64,000 nucleotides of DNA from assembly GCA_035302405.1 (NCBI GenBank), contig DATGSR010000111.1:10574-74573 (forward strand), written 5' to 3'. Below the pieces are notes generated by a model. That model saw nothing but the letters and a program-made list of their open reading frames with translations. It was not told the DNA's origin and did no database searches. Position 1 is the first letter of the stretch; each line of letters opens with the position of its first letter. Below, piece after piece: positions 35,230 to 44,638 of this stretch. The position numbers and the translations under genes were made by a program. This DNA comes from CALKWS01 sp035302405 (GTDB taxonomy: Bacteria > Actinomycetota > Actinomycetes > Actinomycetales > Beutenbergiaceae).

Positions 35230-36053
35230 CATGCCTCCATTCTTCGAGATCTCATTTCCCGGCCACGGCCCATCATCGCTCCCATGGTCATCGTGAAGGC
35301 AATCTTCCGCTGCCGGGCGACGGGGTCCTCGCACAGGTCCCGGGCCGGTTGGTACTGGCCGTTGACCAGCATCAGGTCCCCTTCCCGGCCCATCATCACC
35401 TCCGGCGCCGAGACCGGGGCGACCTGGCCGTCGGCGGACAAGGAGATGTCCGAAACGGTCAGCAGCCGCTCCTTGCTGACCGGCACCTCGTCGCCTTCGA
35501 CGATCACGGCGCCGTACAGTCCGCCGAATAGTTGGTCGGCAACCGAGCCGTGCCGGTGAGGGTGATACCAGAACGCCCCGGGTGGGTGGTCATCAGGCAG
35601 ATCGAAGCGATAATCGAACACCTGGCCGGGCTCAATGGACAAGAACGGGTTGTCCCCGTTGGCCTGCGGGGAAACTTCCAGCCCATGGGTGTGCAGATTG
35701 GTAGGGGATTCCAGTTCGTTGCGCAGCCGCACCTCGATCCGATCTCCAGGCCGCACGCGCCAGGTCAGGCCCGGCACTGTGCCGTTATAGGTCAGAACCC
35801 GGGCCTGCTGCCCGGCGATGGTCGTATCCTGACGAGCGACGAGTAGTTCCACCTGCAACACCCCATCCCTGCTACGCACCGCCTCCGGCTGCAGCAGTGC
35901 CTCTGCGCCCGCAGGCACGCTGACCGCGGTCGAGTTGCTGGGCGGACCGAGCCAGGGCAGTCCGGTCCGAAACAGCCCAACCCCACCGACCACCACTCCG
36001 AGCTCGCCGAGCATCCCGAACCGGAGCGCTTCACGCCTGCTGATGGGCCTCAC
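35229..36053 (-). pseudogene. Truncated multicopper oxidase
   Basis: 274 residues against 487 in the intact paralogue at 50799-52262. It keeps the Tat-type start (SRREAL), NLHTHGLEVSPQ and WYHPHRHG, but after LMLVNGQYQPARDL about 165 residues are missing and it resumes at RQRKIAFTMTMGAMMGRGRE, then stops at once. The carboxy-terminal copper ligands (HPFHLH and HCHILDH blocks) are absent, so type 1 and trinuclear sites cannot form. The open frame is undisturbed and its TGA overlaps the response regulator start, so it may still be translated and used for coupling. Confidence 0.85.
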
Positions 36054-36314
36054 CTAAGCCCTCGCGTCGTTGTCCAGGCGCCGGCGCCGCTCGTCGTAGT
36101 CGGTGCCATTGATCTCCCCGCGGGCGTATCGCTCATCGAGCACCTTCCGTGCCCGACTGCGACCCGACGGGCGCGGGTCGTGCCGCTGGCCGCGGCCGAT
36201 CAGCAACCTGACCAGGACCGCGCCCAGCACCACCAGGCCCACAATCAGCAGTGCCAGGAAGAGCCAGCCCCGGACCATGCTCCACGGTCCCATGTGATCC
36301 CAGTTCCACTGCAT
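36054..36314 (-). CDS. SHOCT-domain small membrane protein (copy 1)
   Basis: 86 residues: MQWNWDHMGPWSMVRGWLFL leads into one helix, then a basic loop and a carboxy-terminal SHOCT motif (LDERYARGEINGTDYDERRR). The Trp/Met/His-rich N-terminus could bind metal. It is directly upstream of the truncated oxidase, one base apart. A close paralogue sits at 52264-52527 in front of the intact oxidase, so the pair SHOCT protein plus oxidase is a duplicated module. A longer frame to 36443 was not used because the duplicate starts at the equivalent Met. Confidence 0.85.
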   Translation of the reverse strand: MQWNWDHMGPWSMVRGWLFLALLIVGLVVLGAVLVRLLIGRGQRHDPRPSGRSRARKVLDERYARGEINGTDYDERRRRLDNDARA

Positions 36315-36507
36315 CACGCACCTCTGTCTCTCGCTGACCCTCACGACTCGCAGGCCAGCCAGCACTCGGCGCCTGCTACCGCTAGGGACATCGGACTGCA
36401 TCGGGACCCGGTATCCGGCGAGTTCATCTGACACCCGAAACAACTGATGAACCTCGCGGTTGAGTCAATCAGTTGGGCTCGCCGCGGTCCGGGTCGGTGC
36501 GCCGATC

Positions 36508-36524
36508 TTCATCGAATCTTTAAC
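36508..36524 (+). promoter_or_regulatory. Direct repeat TTCATC-GAATC-TTTAAC (site 4)
   Basis: Halves at 36508 and 36519, 11 bp apart, 44 bases before the cueP start and between cueP and the divergent SHOCT/oxidase unit. A possible -10 TACTAG at 36551 follows. The same sequence context recurs at 47.79 kb (site 5). Confidence 0.65.
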
Positions 36525-36567
36525 GCTCGACGACATTTACGCGGCTGGTCTACTAGAGAATGCATGT

Positions 36568-37170
36568 ATGAAGCGATCCGTGACCCTTGCGGCGGTTGCT
36601 GCGCTTGCCTTGGTGCTGGCCAGTTGTTCCTCCGCCACACCCGAGGCAAGCCCGACCACCAGTCCGCCATCCAGCACCGCCGCGCAGATCGACTTCCTGG
36701 CCGCACACGACCTCGGTGACATGGACGGGCAGCAGATCATCGACCACCTCGACCAGATGTCTGTGGCCGATCGTCCGACCGATCTGATGGCCTCAGTACG
36801 CGCAGACGAACTCGTGCTCGCCGACGGCGAGCAGGAGGTCACGGTTCCCCTTGAGGAGGAAGGCGGGTTCTACTTATCCGTGGCGCCCTACGTCGATCAG
36901 ACCCACGAGTGCTACTACCACTCTCTGACCACGTGTCGCGGTGAGTTGGCCAATGAGGACGTCAGCGTCCGCATCGTTGATGAAACCGGAGACGCCTTGG
37001 TCGATGAGCAAGTGACAACTTTCGACAACGGCTTCGTCGGCTTCTGGCTCCCCCACGACGTCGAGGGCACCATCGAGGTCACCTTCGACGGTCGCACCGG
37101 CCAAAGCGCCTTCTCCACTGGCGAAGAGGGAGCAACCTGCCTGACCACCCTCCAACTCGCGGAAGCCTAA
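36568..37170 (+). CDS. cueP: CueP-family periplasmic/extracytoplasmic copper-binding lipoprotein
   Basis: 200 residues. Signal with lipobox LVLASC (Cys20), then the CueP signature order: RPTDLMASVRADELVLADGE, FYLSVAPYVDQTHECYYHSL, TTCRGELANEDVSV, TTFDNGFVGFWLPHDVEGT and the final TCLTTLQL. The conserved Cys pairs bind copper in CueP of enteric bacteria, where it protects the periplasm. Here it would act outside the membrane as a lipoprotein. The site-4 direct repeat lies just upstream; a decayed copy of the same promoter and 5' end is at 47.8 kb. Confidence 0.93.
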   Translation: MKRSVTLAAVAALALVLASCSSATPEASPTTSPPSSTAAQIDFLAAHDLGDMDGQQIIDHLDQMSVADRPTDLMASVRADELVLADGEQEVTVPLEEEGGFYLSVAPYVDQTHECYYHSLTTCRGELANEDVSVRIVDETGDALVDEQVTTFDNGFVGFWLPHDVEGTIEVTFDGRTGQSAFSTGEEGATCLTTLQLAEA

Positions 37171-37299
37171 GCCACCAGGGACGTGCTGCGGCCCGTCGGC
37201 GAGTTGGGACTGTGATTGTGACTGTCGAAACCAGTCGGGTTACCCACGTGACAGGTGGTGAGGTGCCCGCGGGACCCCAGCGCATAGATTGAGCCTGAC

Positions 37300-38400
37300 G
37301 TGAGTACCGAACCAGAGCACGAACGGCCGGCGGGGGGCACTTCACCTACTGTCGGATCCGACGTGCCCGGGCGCGTCACGGGCTTGGATGCGGCCAGAGC
37401 CCTGGCGATCCTGGGCATGCTCGCAGTCAATATCGGCCCGCGGGACGAGGGCGGTGTCACCGGAAAACTACTGATCCTCCCGCACGGACGCGCCTCGATG
37501 CTGTTCGTGCTCCTGGCCGGGATCGGGTTCACGCTCCTCACGCGCCGGGCCCGCGAGGGTGCACCGGTGCCGTGGCAGCAGGTCTTGTGGCGGGCTTTGG
37601 TTCTGCTCCTGGTCGGGTTGAGCACTCAACTCCTCGATCATGGCCTCGACGTGATCCTGACGACCTATGCCATGTTGTTCCTGGTTGCGCTGGCCTTCGT
37701 CAAGGCGCCATCGTGGCTGCTGCTGGCATCAACCGCCGCCATTGTCATCACCGGTCCGCTGGTGTGGCTGGCTGCCCAGGTCGCCGGTCCCACGTTCGAT
37801 CGCGACCCCGCTTCATTGCTCGACGCGCCCGGCGAGATCGTGGCCTCCACCCTGCTGACCGGTCCCTACCCGGTGGCCACATGGATGGCGCCGTTCTTGT
37901 TCGGGATGTGGCTGGGCCGGCGTAGACTACGCGCTCGACGTGTTCAGATGCGCCTGATCCTCGTCGGTGCCGCCGCGGCCATGACAGCCGAATTCGGAGC
38001 GCGCGCCCTGGAGGCGTGGCTGGGCATGCCCGATGGTGCTCCCGGACTGGACTGGCTCACCTCGGCCGCGCCGCATTCCCAGATGCCGTTGTGGCTGATC
38101 GCAGCAACCGGTGCGGCGGCGTTCGTGCTCGGATTGACGCTTCTTATCGAGCCTCATCTTGGCCGGCTCGGCTGGCCGCTGGTGGCCACCGGTCAACTGG
38201 CACTGACCGTGTACGTGGCGCATCTGTTCATGATCGCCTGGATCGTGCGCCCCGGCCCGGAGACCGCGGCCGGTGGGATGGTTGCCACGGTGGCGCTGGC
38301 GCTGGCGCTGGCGGTCGGCTCGGTGGGCTGGCGGCACTTTTTCATCCATGGGCCGCTGGAGGCGCTCTTGCGGGTGCGCTTGCATGCTCGGTCCGGATGA
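37300..38400 (+). CDS. DUF418-type polytopic membrane protein
   Basis: 366 residues from a GTG. About nine to ten helices. The opening RVTGLDAARALAILGMLAVN and the ending block with GQLALTVYVAHLFMIAWIV resemble the DUF418/DUF1624 acyltransferase-like membrane family, whose start reads R-x-x-x-L-D-x-x-R-G-x-A-x-L-G. A role in acyl or sugar transfer at the membrane is possible but unproven. It follows cueP by 130 bases without an obvious link to copper, and converges on the TetR gene. Confidence 0.75.
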   Translation: MSTEPEHERPAGGTSPTVGSDVPGRVTGLDAARALAILGMLAVNIGPRDEGGVTGKLLILPHGRASMLFVLLAGIGFTLLTRRAREGAPVPWQQVLWRALVLLLVGLSTQLLDHGLDVILTTYAMLFLVALAFVKAPSWLLLASTAAIVITGPLVWLAAQVAGPTFDRDPASLLDAPGEIVASTLLTGPYPVATWMAPFLFGMWLGRRRLRARRVQMRLILVGAAAAMTAEFGARALEAWLGMPDGAPGLDWLTSAAPHSQMPLWLIAATGAAAFVLGLTLLIEPHLGRLGWPLVATGQLALTVYVAHLFMIAWIVRPGPETAAGGMVATVALALALAVGSVGWRHFFIHGPLEALLRVRLHARSG

Positions 38401-38431
38401 GAATTAGCAAGGATGCCTATGGTCAGTGCGC

Positions 38432-39055
38432 TCATCGAGGATCCGCCGGCTGGGCCGCGGTCGTGAACGCCGGAAGCAAGATCGCGTCGATGAACCAGGG
38501 GGCGTCGTCCGGGTCGAGCCTGCCCGCTCGGACTTCTTCGGCGGCCCCGTTAATCACCACGTGGGTGGTGGTCAGTAGCCAGGTCACAGGCAGGTCCGCC
38601 CGGAACGTACCCTCGCGCTGGCCACGCTCCAGCAGGCGTCGCATGCGAGCTTCGGCTTTCTCGTGCATCTGGCGAATACGGGCTGCCGGAAGTTCTCGCT
38701 GGGCGGCGGCCAACAGGGCTCGGGAGTGATCCACCAGCATCCAACTGGAGGCGATGAGCCGCTGAAACGCTGCGATGGGATCACCGTCCAACGGCACCTC
38801 ACGGAGGACTTCCTCGCCGCGTTCGAGGCTCTGGACCAGGGCGGCTTCGATGAGTTCGAGGCGGGTCTTGAAGTGCCCGTACAGCGTCATCCGGCCTACA
38901 CCTGCCTCGGCGGCAATGTCGGCCACCGAAGCATCGGAGTTCTTGCGGATCGCGGTCACCGTAGCCGCCAGGATCTTGGCTCGGTTGCGCTGAGCGTCGG
39001 CCCGCTGATTGGCCGCCTGCTTTCGTCCGGGCTCGGCACTGGCCTTGGTCGTCAT
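38432..39055 (-). CDS. TetR-family transcriptional repressor
   Basis: 207 residues. Helix-turn-helix in VADIAAEAGVGRMTLYGHFK at about 44-63, preceded by RAKILAATVTAI; the ligand domain is diverged as usual. It is divergent from an EmrB/QacA-type exporter, and two 24-bp imperfect palindromes lie between, so it almost surely represses that exporter and itself until a drug binds. Confidence 0.92.
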   Translation of the reverse strand: MTTKASAEPGRKQAANQRADAQRNRAKILAATVTAIRKNSDASVADIAAEAGVGRMTLYGHFKTRLELIEAALVQSLERGEEVLREVPLDGDPIAAFQRLIASSWMLVDHSRALLAAAQRELPAARIRQMHEKAEARMRRLLERGQREGTFRADLPVTWLLTTTHVVINGAAEEVRAGRLDPDDAPWFIDAILLPAFTTAAQPADPR

Positions 39056-39067
39056 ACTCCACCTCGT

Positions 39068-39129
39068 AACTCAAGCGGGAATGTATGAGTTAGCGTAGCC
39101 GTTACAACTCAAGCATGCATGTACGAGTT
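39068..39129. promoter_or_regulatory. Paired TetR operators
   Basis: Two palindromes, each 24 bp, at 39068-39091 and 39106-39129. Both begin AACTCAAGC and end with TGTA(T/C)GAGTT, giving AACTC/GAGTT arms; their starts are 38 bp apart. They lie between the divergent repressor and exporter genes and cover the likely promoters. Confidence 0.8.
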
Positions 39130-39225
39130 GCAGGCGTGGGGCGACAAACCGCCCGTCGACAGTGCGAGGAAGGGAACTCACGCAATGAAAACGACAACCA
39201 CGACACGCAAGGGAAGTGACGGATC

Positions 39226-40782
39226 ATGACCCGGGCCGAAGCACAGGCCCCGAGAGCAGGGGCCAAACAGTGGTGGGGTCTGGTCGTGCTGGTCACGCCT
39301 TCGACGCTGCTGTTCATGATGCTGACCATCTTGTTCCTGGCCGCGCCGAACATGGCAGCGGACCTGAACCCGACCAGCACGCAACTGCTGTGGATCCTGG
39401 ATATCTATGGCTTCGTGATGGCCGGGTTCCTCGTCGCCATGGGCATACTGGGCGACCGCATCGGCAAGCGCCTGCTGATGGTGATCGGCGCGGTTCTCTT
39501 CGCCGGGGTCTCGATCGCGGCGGCGTTGACGAGCAGTGCGGAGTTGATGATCGCCTGGCGGGCCGTCCTGGGTCTTGCCGCGGCGATGATGGTTCCGGCC
39601 ACGCTGGGATTGATCTTCGTACTCTTTGCCGATGCCAAGCAGCGCGGGGTGGCGATCGGCGTGTGGGCCGGTGGCATTTCCGCCGGGGTGGCGCTCGGAC
39701 CGCTGCTCAGTGGGCTGCTGCTGGAGGGGTTTGGCTGGCAGGCCACCTTCCTGGTCGCGGTGCCGATCATGGCCCTGGTGGTCATCGGCGCCCCACCTCT
39801 GTTGCCTGAGCACAAGGATCCGTCCGCTCGGCTCGATCTGTTCAGCGCCCTGCTGCTGGTGAGTGGGCTGCTGGCGATCATCTACGGTATCAAGCGCTTC
39901 GCCGCCCAGGAGCCTGCCGGGCCCTCGATCGCCTTGCTGGCCGCGGGCGTGCTGGTCGGGCTCGGATTCGTGATCCGACAGTTGCGGGCCGAGAAGCCGC
40001 TGTTGGATGTGCGGCTGTTCGCCAACCGCACCGTATCCGGAGCACTGGCGGTATTCCTGCTCTCCGCGGCGGCGCTGGGGGGAGTCTATTCATTGTTCAC
40101 CCAGTACCTGCAGCACGTCCAGGAACTCTCCCCCTTGCAGGCGGGGCTTGCCATTCTGCCGGCGGCGGCGGTGCTGATCGTGATCGCCACACTTTCACCG
40201 GTGTTGGCCCGCAGGTTCCGGCCCGGCAATGTGATCGCCGTCGGACTGCTGACCCAGGTGGTCGGCTACAGCCTGTTCGCCCAACTCGACGCCGGTACCG
40301 GCTTGGCGCTGGTGATCGCCAGTTTCGTGATCACCTACCCCGGCGTTGCCCCCTCAATGGCACTGACCACCGACCTGGTCGTGAGTTCCGTGCCGCCACA
40401 GAAGGCCGGCGGAGCCTCCGGACTGGCAACCACCGCGAACGACCTGGGCATCTCCCTGGGTGTGGCGGTCATCGGCAGCGTGGGTATCGCCGCCTACCGC
40501 AACCGGATCGGGGAGTTGCTGCCCGATGAACTACCTGCGGATGCGGCGGCGGTCGCATCGGACAGCGTTGATGGGGCCATGGCCAGCGCGGCGGGACTGC
40601 CCGACTCGCTCGGTGAGCAACTCGTCAACGCGGCACAGGAGGCCTTCACCGGCGGGTTGAACACCGCCGCGATCGTCTCGGCCGCCATCGCCGCTCTGGC
40701 AGCGGTCATCGCCGCCACTCGGCTGCGTCATGTCCGCCCAACCGGGCAGGTGCAGCAGGAATCCGAGGCCGCAACGCATTGA
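39226..40782 (+). CDS. DHA2-type (EmrB/QacA) MFS drug exporter
   Basis: 518 residues, 14 helices. Motif A in helix 2-3 loop reads GILGDRIGKRLLM; motif C region GISAGVALGPLLSGLLLEGF; DVRLFANRTVSGALAVFLL marks the second half of 14-TMS exporters. A proton-driven multidrug pump in the cytoplasmic membrane, probably controlled by the divergent TetR protein. Its stop codon lies inside the -35 element of the copZ promoter. Confidence 0.92.
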   Translation: MTRAEAQAPRAGAKQWWGLVVLVTPSTLLFMMLTILFLAAPNMAADLNPTSTQLLWILDIYGFVMAGFLVAMGILGDRIGKRLLMVIGAVLFAGVSIAAALTSSAELMIAWRAVLGLAAAMMVPATLGLIFVLFADAKQRGVAIGVWAGGISAGVALGPLLSGLLLEGFGWQATFLVAVPIMALVVIGAPPLLPEHKDPSARLDLFSALLLVSGLLAIIYGIKRFAAQEPAGPSIALLAAGVLVGLGFVIRQLRAEKPLLDVRLFANRTVSGALAVFLLSAAALGGVYSLFTQYLQHVQELSPLQAGLAILPAAAVLIVIATLSPVLARRFRPGNVIAVGLLTQVVGYSLFAQLDAGTGLALVIASFVITYPGVAPSMALTTDLVVSSVPPQKAGGASGLATTANDLGISLGVAVIGSVGIAAYRNRIGELLPDELPADAAAVASDSVDGAMASAAGLPDSLGEQLVNAAQEAFTGGLNTAAIVSAAIAALAAVIAATRLRHVRPTGQVQQESEAATH

Positions 40783-40806
40783 CCATATACCTATAGGGGG
40801 TATAGG
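40779..40806 (+). promoter_or_regulatory. copZ-copA promoter with CsoR box
   Basis: -35 TTGACC (40779-40784), 16-base spacer, -10 TATAGG (40801-40806). Between and over the -10 is the G/C-tract palindrome TATACCTATAGGGGGTATA, the form of CsoR operators. Copper binding to CsoR should release it. The -35 overlaps the exporter's stop. Confidence 0.8.
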
Positions 40807-40843
40807 TTCTATGAGACGTCTACTAGTGAAGGAGTGATGCAGG

Positions 40844-41056
40844 ATGGCAACCACGACTGAGTACCAGGTGACCGGAATGACCTGCGGGCACTGCGAGGGT
40901 GCGGTTCGCACCGAGGTGTCCGAGATCGACGGGGTCACCGGCATCGAGGTCAGCGTCCAGAGCGGACGTCTGACCGTTACCTCGGAGCAGCCCCTTGATG
41001 ACGCTGCGGTGATTGCGGCGGTCGATGAGGCCGGTTACGCCGCCGTCAGGGCCTGA
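40844..41056 (+). CDS. copZ: Copper chaperone CopZ (HMA domain)
   Basis: 70 residues, a single ferredoxin-like HMA domain with the Cu(I) site GMTCGHCEGAV near residue 11. It carries Cu(I) to CopA. GGAG precedes the ATG. It is first in the operon copZ, secreted protein, copA, with a CsoR box in front. Confidence 0.93.
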   Translation: MATTTEYQVTGMTCGHCEGAVRTEVSEIDGVTGIEVSVQSGRLTVTSEQPLDDAAVIAAVDEAGYAAVRA

Positions 41057-41057
41057 G

Positions 41058-42017
41058 ATGAAGCCCTCTGCGCGGCTCGGCCTGTACGGGCTGGCCCTCG
41101 TTGCCGTGTTCGCCGTGGCTGGATTCACGGCGAACGCGGTCATCGACGAGGACACCGTGCAGGCCTGGATGGACGAAGCACCAGAAGACCACGAAGCAGA
41201 ACCAGTAGACGAGACGATGAACAGCGGCGGGCACCAGGCTGATGCGGCCTCTCTCGGTCTCGGCTTGGCCCGGGATGGTTACCAACTCGCCGACGTTAGC
41301 GCACCGACCGAGACCGGCACCGACGGCGAACTCTCGCTGACGGTGACCGGCACCGACGGCGCCCCGGTGACCGACTTCGAACTCGACCATGAGCAGGAGA
41401 TGCACCTGATCGCCGTGCGCGCTGATGGGCAGCACTTCCGTCACGTCCATCCCCAGCGGGACGAGGCCGGCACCTGGTCCATCCCTTGGCAATGGGAAGA
41501 GGCAGGCACCTACCGGGTCTTCGCCGACTTCGTACCATCTGAGACCGGTGCGGGGATGACGCTCTCGACCACAATGCACGTGGCGGGCGACTATGACCCG
41601 GCACCAGCCGTGCAGCCGGTGGCCGAGACCACAGTCGAGGACTTCCATGTCGCCGTCGAAGGTGACCTTGTTGCCGGTCAGGCCTCTGAGTTGACTATGA
41701 CTATCACCCTGAACGGTGAACCGGTTACCGAGTTGGAGCCCTACTTGGGCGCGTTCGGCCACCTGGTGGCTCTTCGTCAGGGCGACTTGGCCTATCTGCA
41801 TGTTCACCCCCACGGTGAGGCTCCGCAAGCCGGTGAAACCTCCGGGCCGCAGGTCCTGTTCGAGGCCACCGCACCCACACCGGGCCGGTACCTGCTGTTC
41901 TTCGACTTCCAGGTCGACGGGCAGGTCTACACGGCCCCGCTGGTGATTGATACCACCAGCGCAGGCACTGACAACGACGGCGGGCGCGATGAGGACGGGG
42001 AAGGTCATGACCACTGA
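41058..42017 (+). CDS. Membrane-anchored heavy-metal-associated protein with YtkA/FixH-like beta domains
   Basis: 319 residues, two bases after copZ. An N-terminal helix (LYGLALVAVFAVAGFTANAV) anchors an external part with two beta domains: one with EQEMHLIAVRADGQHFRHVH and a second with YLGAFGHLVALRQGDLAYLH followed by VHPHGE. The paired H-x-x-x-V-H-P segments look like metal ligands. Such proteins accompany copZ-copA in many actinobacteria; their role is presumed extracellular copper handling. The end, DEDGEGHDH, overlaps the copA start by eleven bases. Confidence 0.8.
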   Translation: MKPSARLGLYGLALVAVFAVAGFTANAVIDEDTVQAWMDEAPEDHEAEPVDETMNSGGHQADAASLGLGLARDGYQLADVSAPTETGTDGELSLTVTGTDGAPVTDFELDHEQEMHLIAVRADGQHFRHVHPQRDEAGTWSIPWQWEEAGTYRVFADFVPSETGAGMTLSTTMHVAGDYDPAPAVQPVAETTVEDFHVAVEGDLVAGQASELTMTITLNGEPVTELEPYLGAFGHLVALRQGDLAYLHVHPHGEAPQAGETSGPQVLFEATAPTPGRYLLFFDFQVDGQVYTAPLVIDTTSAGTDNDGGRDEDGEGHDH

Positions 42018-44334
42018 AAGCACCGGCACCGAAGTGAATCTCACTGGCATTGAGTTGAAGATCGGTGGGATGACGTGTGCCTCGTGCGCGAACCGGGTCG
42101 AGAAGAAGCTCAACAAGCTCGACGGTGTTGAGGCGAGTGTGAACTACGCCACCGAGAAGGCCAGGGTCACTGCGCCAGAGGGCTATGACCCGCAGTTGCT
42201 GATCACCGAGGTGGAGAAGACCGGCTATACCGCCGAGATTCCCACCCCCAAGGGCGCCGAGCCCAGCGACAGTGAGGAAAGCGAGTCCAGTGAGGACGCC
42301 GAGATCCGGGTTCTCAAGCAACGCTTAGTCGGCGCAGCCATCCTGTCGGTTCCGGTCATCGCGATGGCGATGATCCCCGCCCTGCAGTTCGACTACTGGG
42401 GCTTCGCCTCCCTGGTTCTCGCTGCCCCGGTCGTGGTGTGGGCCGGTTGGCCCTTCCACAAGGCGGCCTGGGCGAACCTCAAGCACGGTGCGGCGACCAT
42501 GGACACCCTGATCTCGGTGGGCACCACCGCTGCGTTGATCTGGTCGATCGTCGCACTGTTCTTCGGCACCGCCGGGCAACCCGGTGTGGTCCATCCGTTT
42601 GAGTTGACGATCTCTCGCTCCGACGGCCTAGGGCATATCTATCTTGAGGTCGCGGCTGGGGTGATCACTTTCATCCTGCTGGGCCGCTACTTCGAGAAGC
42701 GTTCCAAACGCAGCGCCGGAGCAGCGCTGCGCGCGCTGCTGGAACTCGGGGCGAAGGAAGTCTCCATCCTGCGCAACGGTCAGGAGCAGCGGGTCTCCAT
42801 TGACGACCTCGCCGAGGGCGATGAGTTCGTGGTCCGCCCGGGCGAGAAGATCGCCACCGACGGGGTAATCACGGCCGGGAACTCTGCGATCGATGCCTCA
42901 ATGCTCACCGGCGAATCGGTGCCGGTCGAAGTCGCGGTGGGCGACAATGTCGCCGGAGCCACCGTCAACGCCGGTGGCCGCCTGGTGGTCAAGGCCACCC
43001 GCGTCGGTTCGGACACGCAGTTGGCGCAGATGGCCAAACTCGTCGAGGACGCCCAATCCGGCAAAGCCGAGATCCAACGCCTGGCCGATCGCGTCTCCTC
43101 GGTGTTTGTACCTGTGGCAATCGCGGTCGCGGTGGCAACTCTGGGTGCCTGGCTGATGGCAGGCTTCCCCGCGAGTGCGGCCTTCACCGCCACCGTGGCG
43201 GTGTTGATCATTGCCTGCCCGTGTGCGCTCGGGCTGGCCACCCCCACCGCGTTGTTAGTCGGCACCGGCAGGGGCGCCCAAATGGGTGTCCTCATCAAGG
43301 GTCCTGAAATCCTGGAGTCCACTCGCAGGGTCGACACCATCGTGCTCGACAAGACCGGCACGGTCACCACCGGGAAAATGACCCTGACCGATGCGATCAT
43401 TGCCGAAGGCGTCGACCGCGACGAACTGTTGCGGATCGCCGGTGGCCTGGAGGACTATTCCGAGCACCCGATCGCCCAGGCCATCGCCGCCGGAGCCGCC
43501 GCACGGGTCGGCGACCTGCCCACCCCGGAGACCTTCGAGAACATCGAAGGCAAGGGGGTGCAGGGGGTCGTCAACGGTCACGCCGTGCTCGCCGGCCGCG
43601 AGTCACTGCTGGCGGACCGGTCGATCCACCTGGACGACACACTCAAAGCAGCCAAGCAGGCCGCCGAGTCTGAGGGCAAAACCGCAATCGCCGTCGGCTG
43701 GGACGGTAAGGCACGCGGTGTGCTGGTCGTCTCCGATCAAATCAAGCCCACCAGCGCTGAGGCCATCAGCCAGTTCAAGGAACTCGGACTGACACCGGTA
43801 CTGCTGACCGGTGACAACCAGACCGTCGCTGAGCAGGTCGCAGCCGAAGTCGGTATCGACCAGATCATCGCCGAGGTGCTGCCGAAGGACAAGGTCGACG
43901 TCGTCGTCCGCCTGCAGGCCGAAGGAAAGATCGTGGCCATGGTCGGCGATGGCGTCAACGACGCCCCCGCCCTGGCCCAGGCCGACCTCGGCCTGGCGAT
44001 GGGCACCGGAACCGACGTGGCGATCGAGGCTGCGGACATCACCCTGGTCCGCGGAGACCTGCGGGCTGCGGCGGATGCGATCCGTCTGGCGCGCAAGACC
44101 CTGCGCACGATCAAGCAGAACCTGTTCTGGGCCTTCGGCTACAACACCATCGCGATCCCGATCGCGGCCTTCGGGCTGCTCAACCCGATGTTGGCCGGCG
44201 CGGCGATGGCGTTCTCCAGCGTCTCCGTGGTCACCAACAGCCTGCGGCTACGCAGGTTCAAGGCCAAGGCCGACCAGCACACCTCTGCGGGCCCGTCCCA
44301 GACCGCACCGGCTCCTCACTATGTCAATGCCTGA
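42007..44334 (+). CDS. copA: Cu(I)-exporting P1B-type ATPase CopA
   Basis: 775 residues from the ATG at 42007 (GGGGAAGG upstream); an upstream ATG in the same frame overlaps the previous gene further. One HMA domain with GMTCASC at 21-27, metal-path CPC at 404-406, phosphorylated Asp448 in DKTGT, SEHP in the N-domain, and hinge GDGVNDAPALAQADLG. It pumps Cu(I) out across the membrane, fed by CopZ. Confidence 0.96.
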   Translation: MTTESTGTEVNLTGIELKIGGMTCASCANRVEKKLNKLDGVEASVNYATEKARVTAPEGYDPQLLITEVEKTGYTAEIPTPKGAEPSDSEESESSEDAEIRVLKQRLVGAAILSVPVIAMAMIPALQFDYWGFASLVLAAPVVVWAGWPFHKAAWANLKHGAATMDTLISVGTTAALIWSIVALFFGTAGQPGVVHPFELTISRSDGLGHIYLEVAAGVITFILLGRYFEKRSKRSAGAALRALLELGAKEVSILRNGQEQRVSIDDLAEGDEFVVRPGEKIATDGVITAGNSAIDASMLTGESVPVEVAVGDNVAGATVNAGGRLVVKATRVGSDTQLAQMAKLVEDAQSGKAEIQRLADRVSSVFVPVAIAVAVATLGAWLMAGFPASAAFTATVAVLIIACPCALGLATPTALLVGTGRGAQMGVLIKGPEILESTRRVDTIVLDKTGTVTTGKMTLTDAIIAEGVDRDELLRIAGGLEDYSEHPIAQAIAAGAAARVGDLPTPETFENIEGKGVQGVVNGHAVLAGRESLLADRSIHLDDTLKAAKQAAESEGKTAIAVGWDGKARGVLVVSDQIKPTSAEAISQFKELGLTPVLLTGDNQTVAEQVAAEVGIDQIIAEVLPKDKVDVVVRLQAEGKIVAMVGDGVNDAPALAQADLGLAMGTGTDVAIEAADITLVRGDLRAAADAIRLARKTLRTIKQNLFWAFGYNTIAIPIAAFGLLNPMLAGAAMAFSSVSVVTNSLRLRRFKAKADQHTSAGPSQTAPAPHYVNA

Positions 44335-44371
44335 CCCATCGTCATCGGCACCACTGAAAGGAAGACACAAG

Positions 44372-44638
44372 ATGACTGCACACGACCACCACAACCACGG
44401 CCACAACGCTGCTTCGAGCGGCTGCAGCGGGCATGCACCCACGGCAGATGACCTCGCCACCGCCAGCGGCGACGATGTCACCGAGTGCCTGGTGATGCCA
44501 GGCACCCCGGTGATCAAGACCCAGGCCGAAGAGGCCGGCCTCTACCGCGACTACGACGGCCAACGGTACTGGTTCTGCTGTGCCGCCTGCGGCCCGCTGT
44601 TCGACGCCGACCCAGAGCGCTACGCCCACGCCGCATAA
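44372..44638 (+). CDS. YHS-type metal-binding protein
   Basis: 88 residues. His-rich start (HDHHNHGHN), one Cys in SGCSGH, then a YHS-like domain: ECLVMPGTPV, LYRDYDGQRYWFCCAACGPL and FDADPERYA. In the YHS family the D-P-V-C is replaced here by E-C-L-V-M-P. It likely binds copper in the cytoplasm and hands it on. AAGGAAG precedes the ATG; 37 bases after copA. The same type of domain is fused to the carboxy end of the ATPase at 59253-62375. Confidence 0.85.
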   Translation: MTAHDHHNHGHNAASSGCSGHAPTADDLATASGDDVTECLVMPGTPVIKTQAEEAGLYRDYDGQRYWFCCAACGPLFDADPERYAHAA

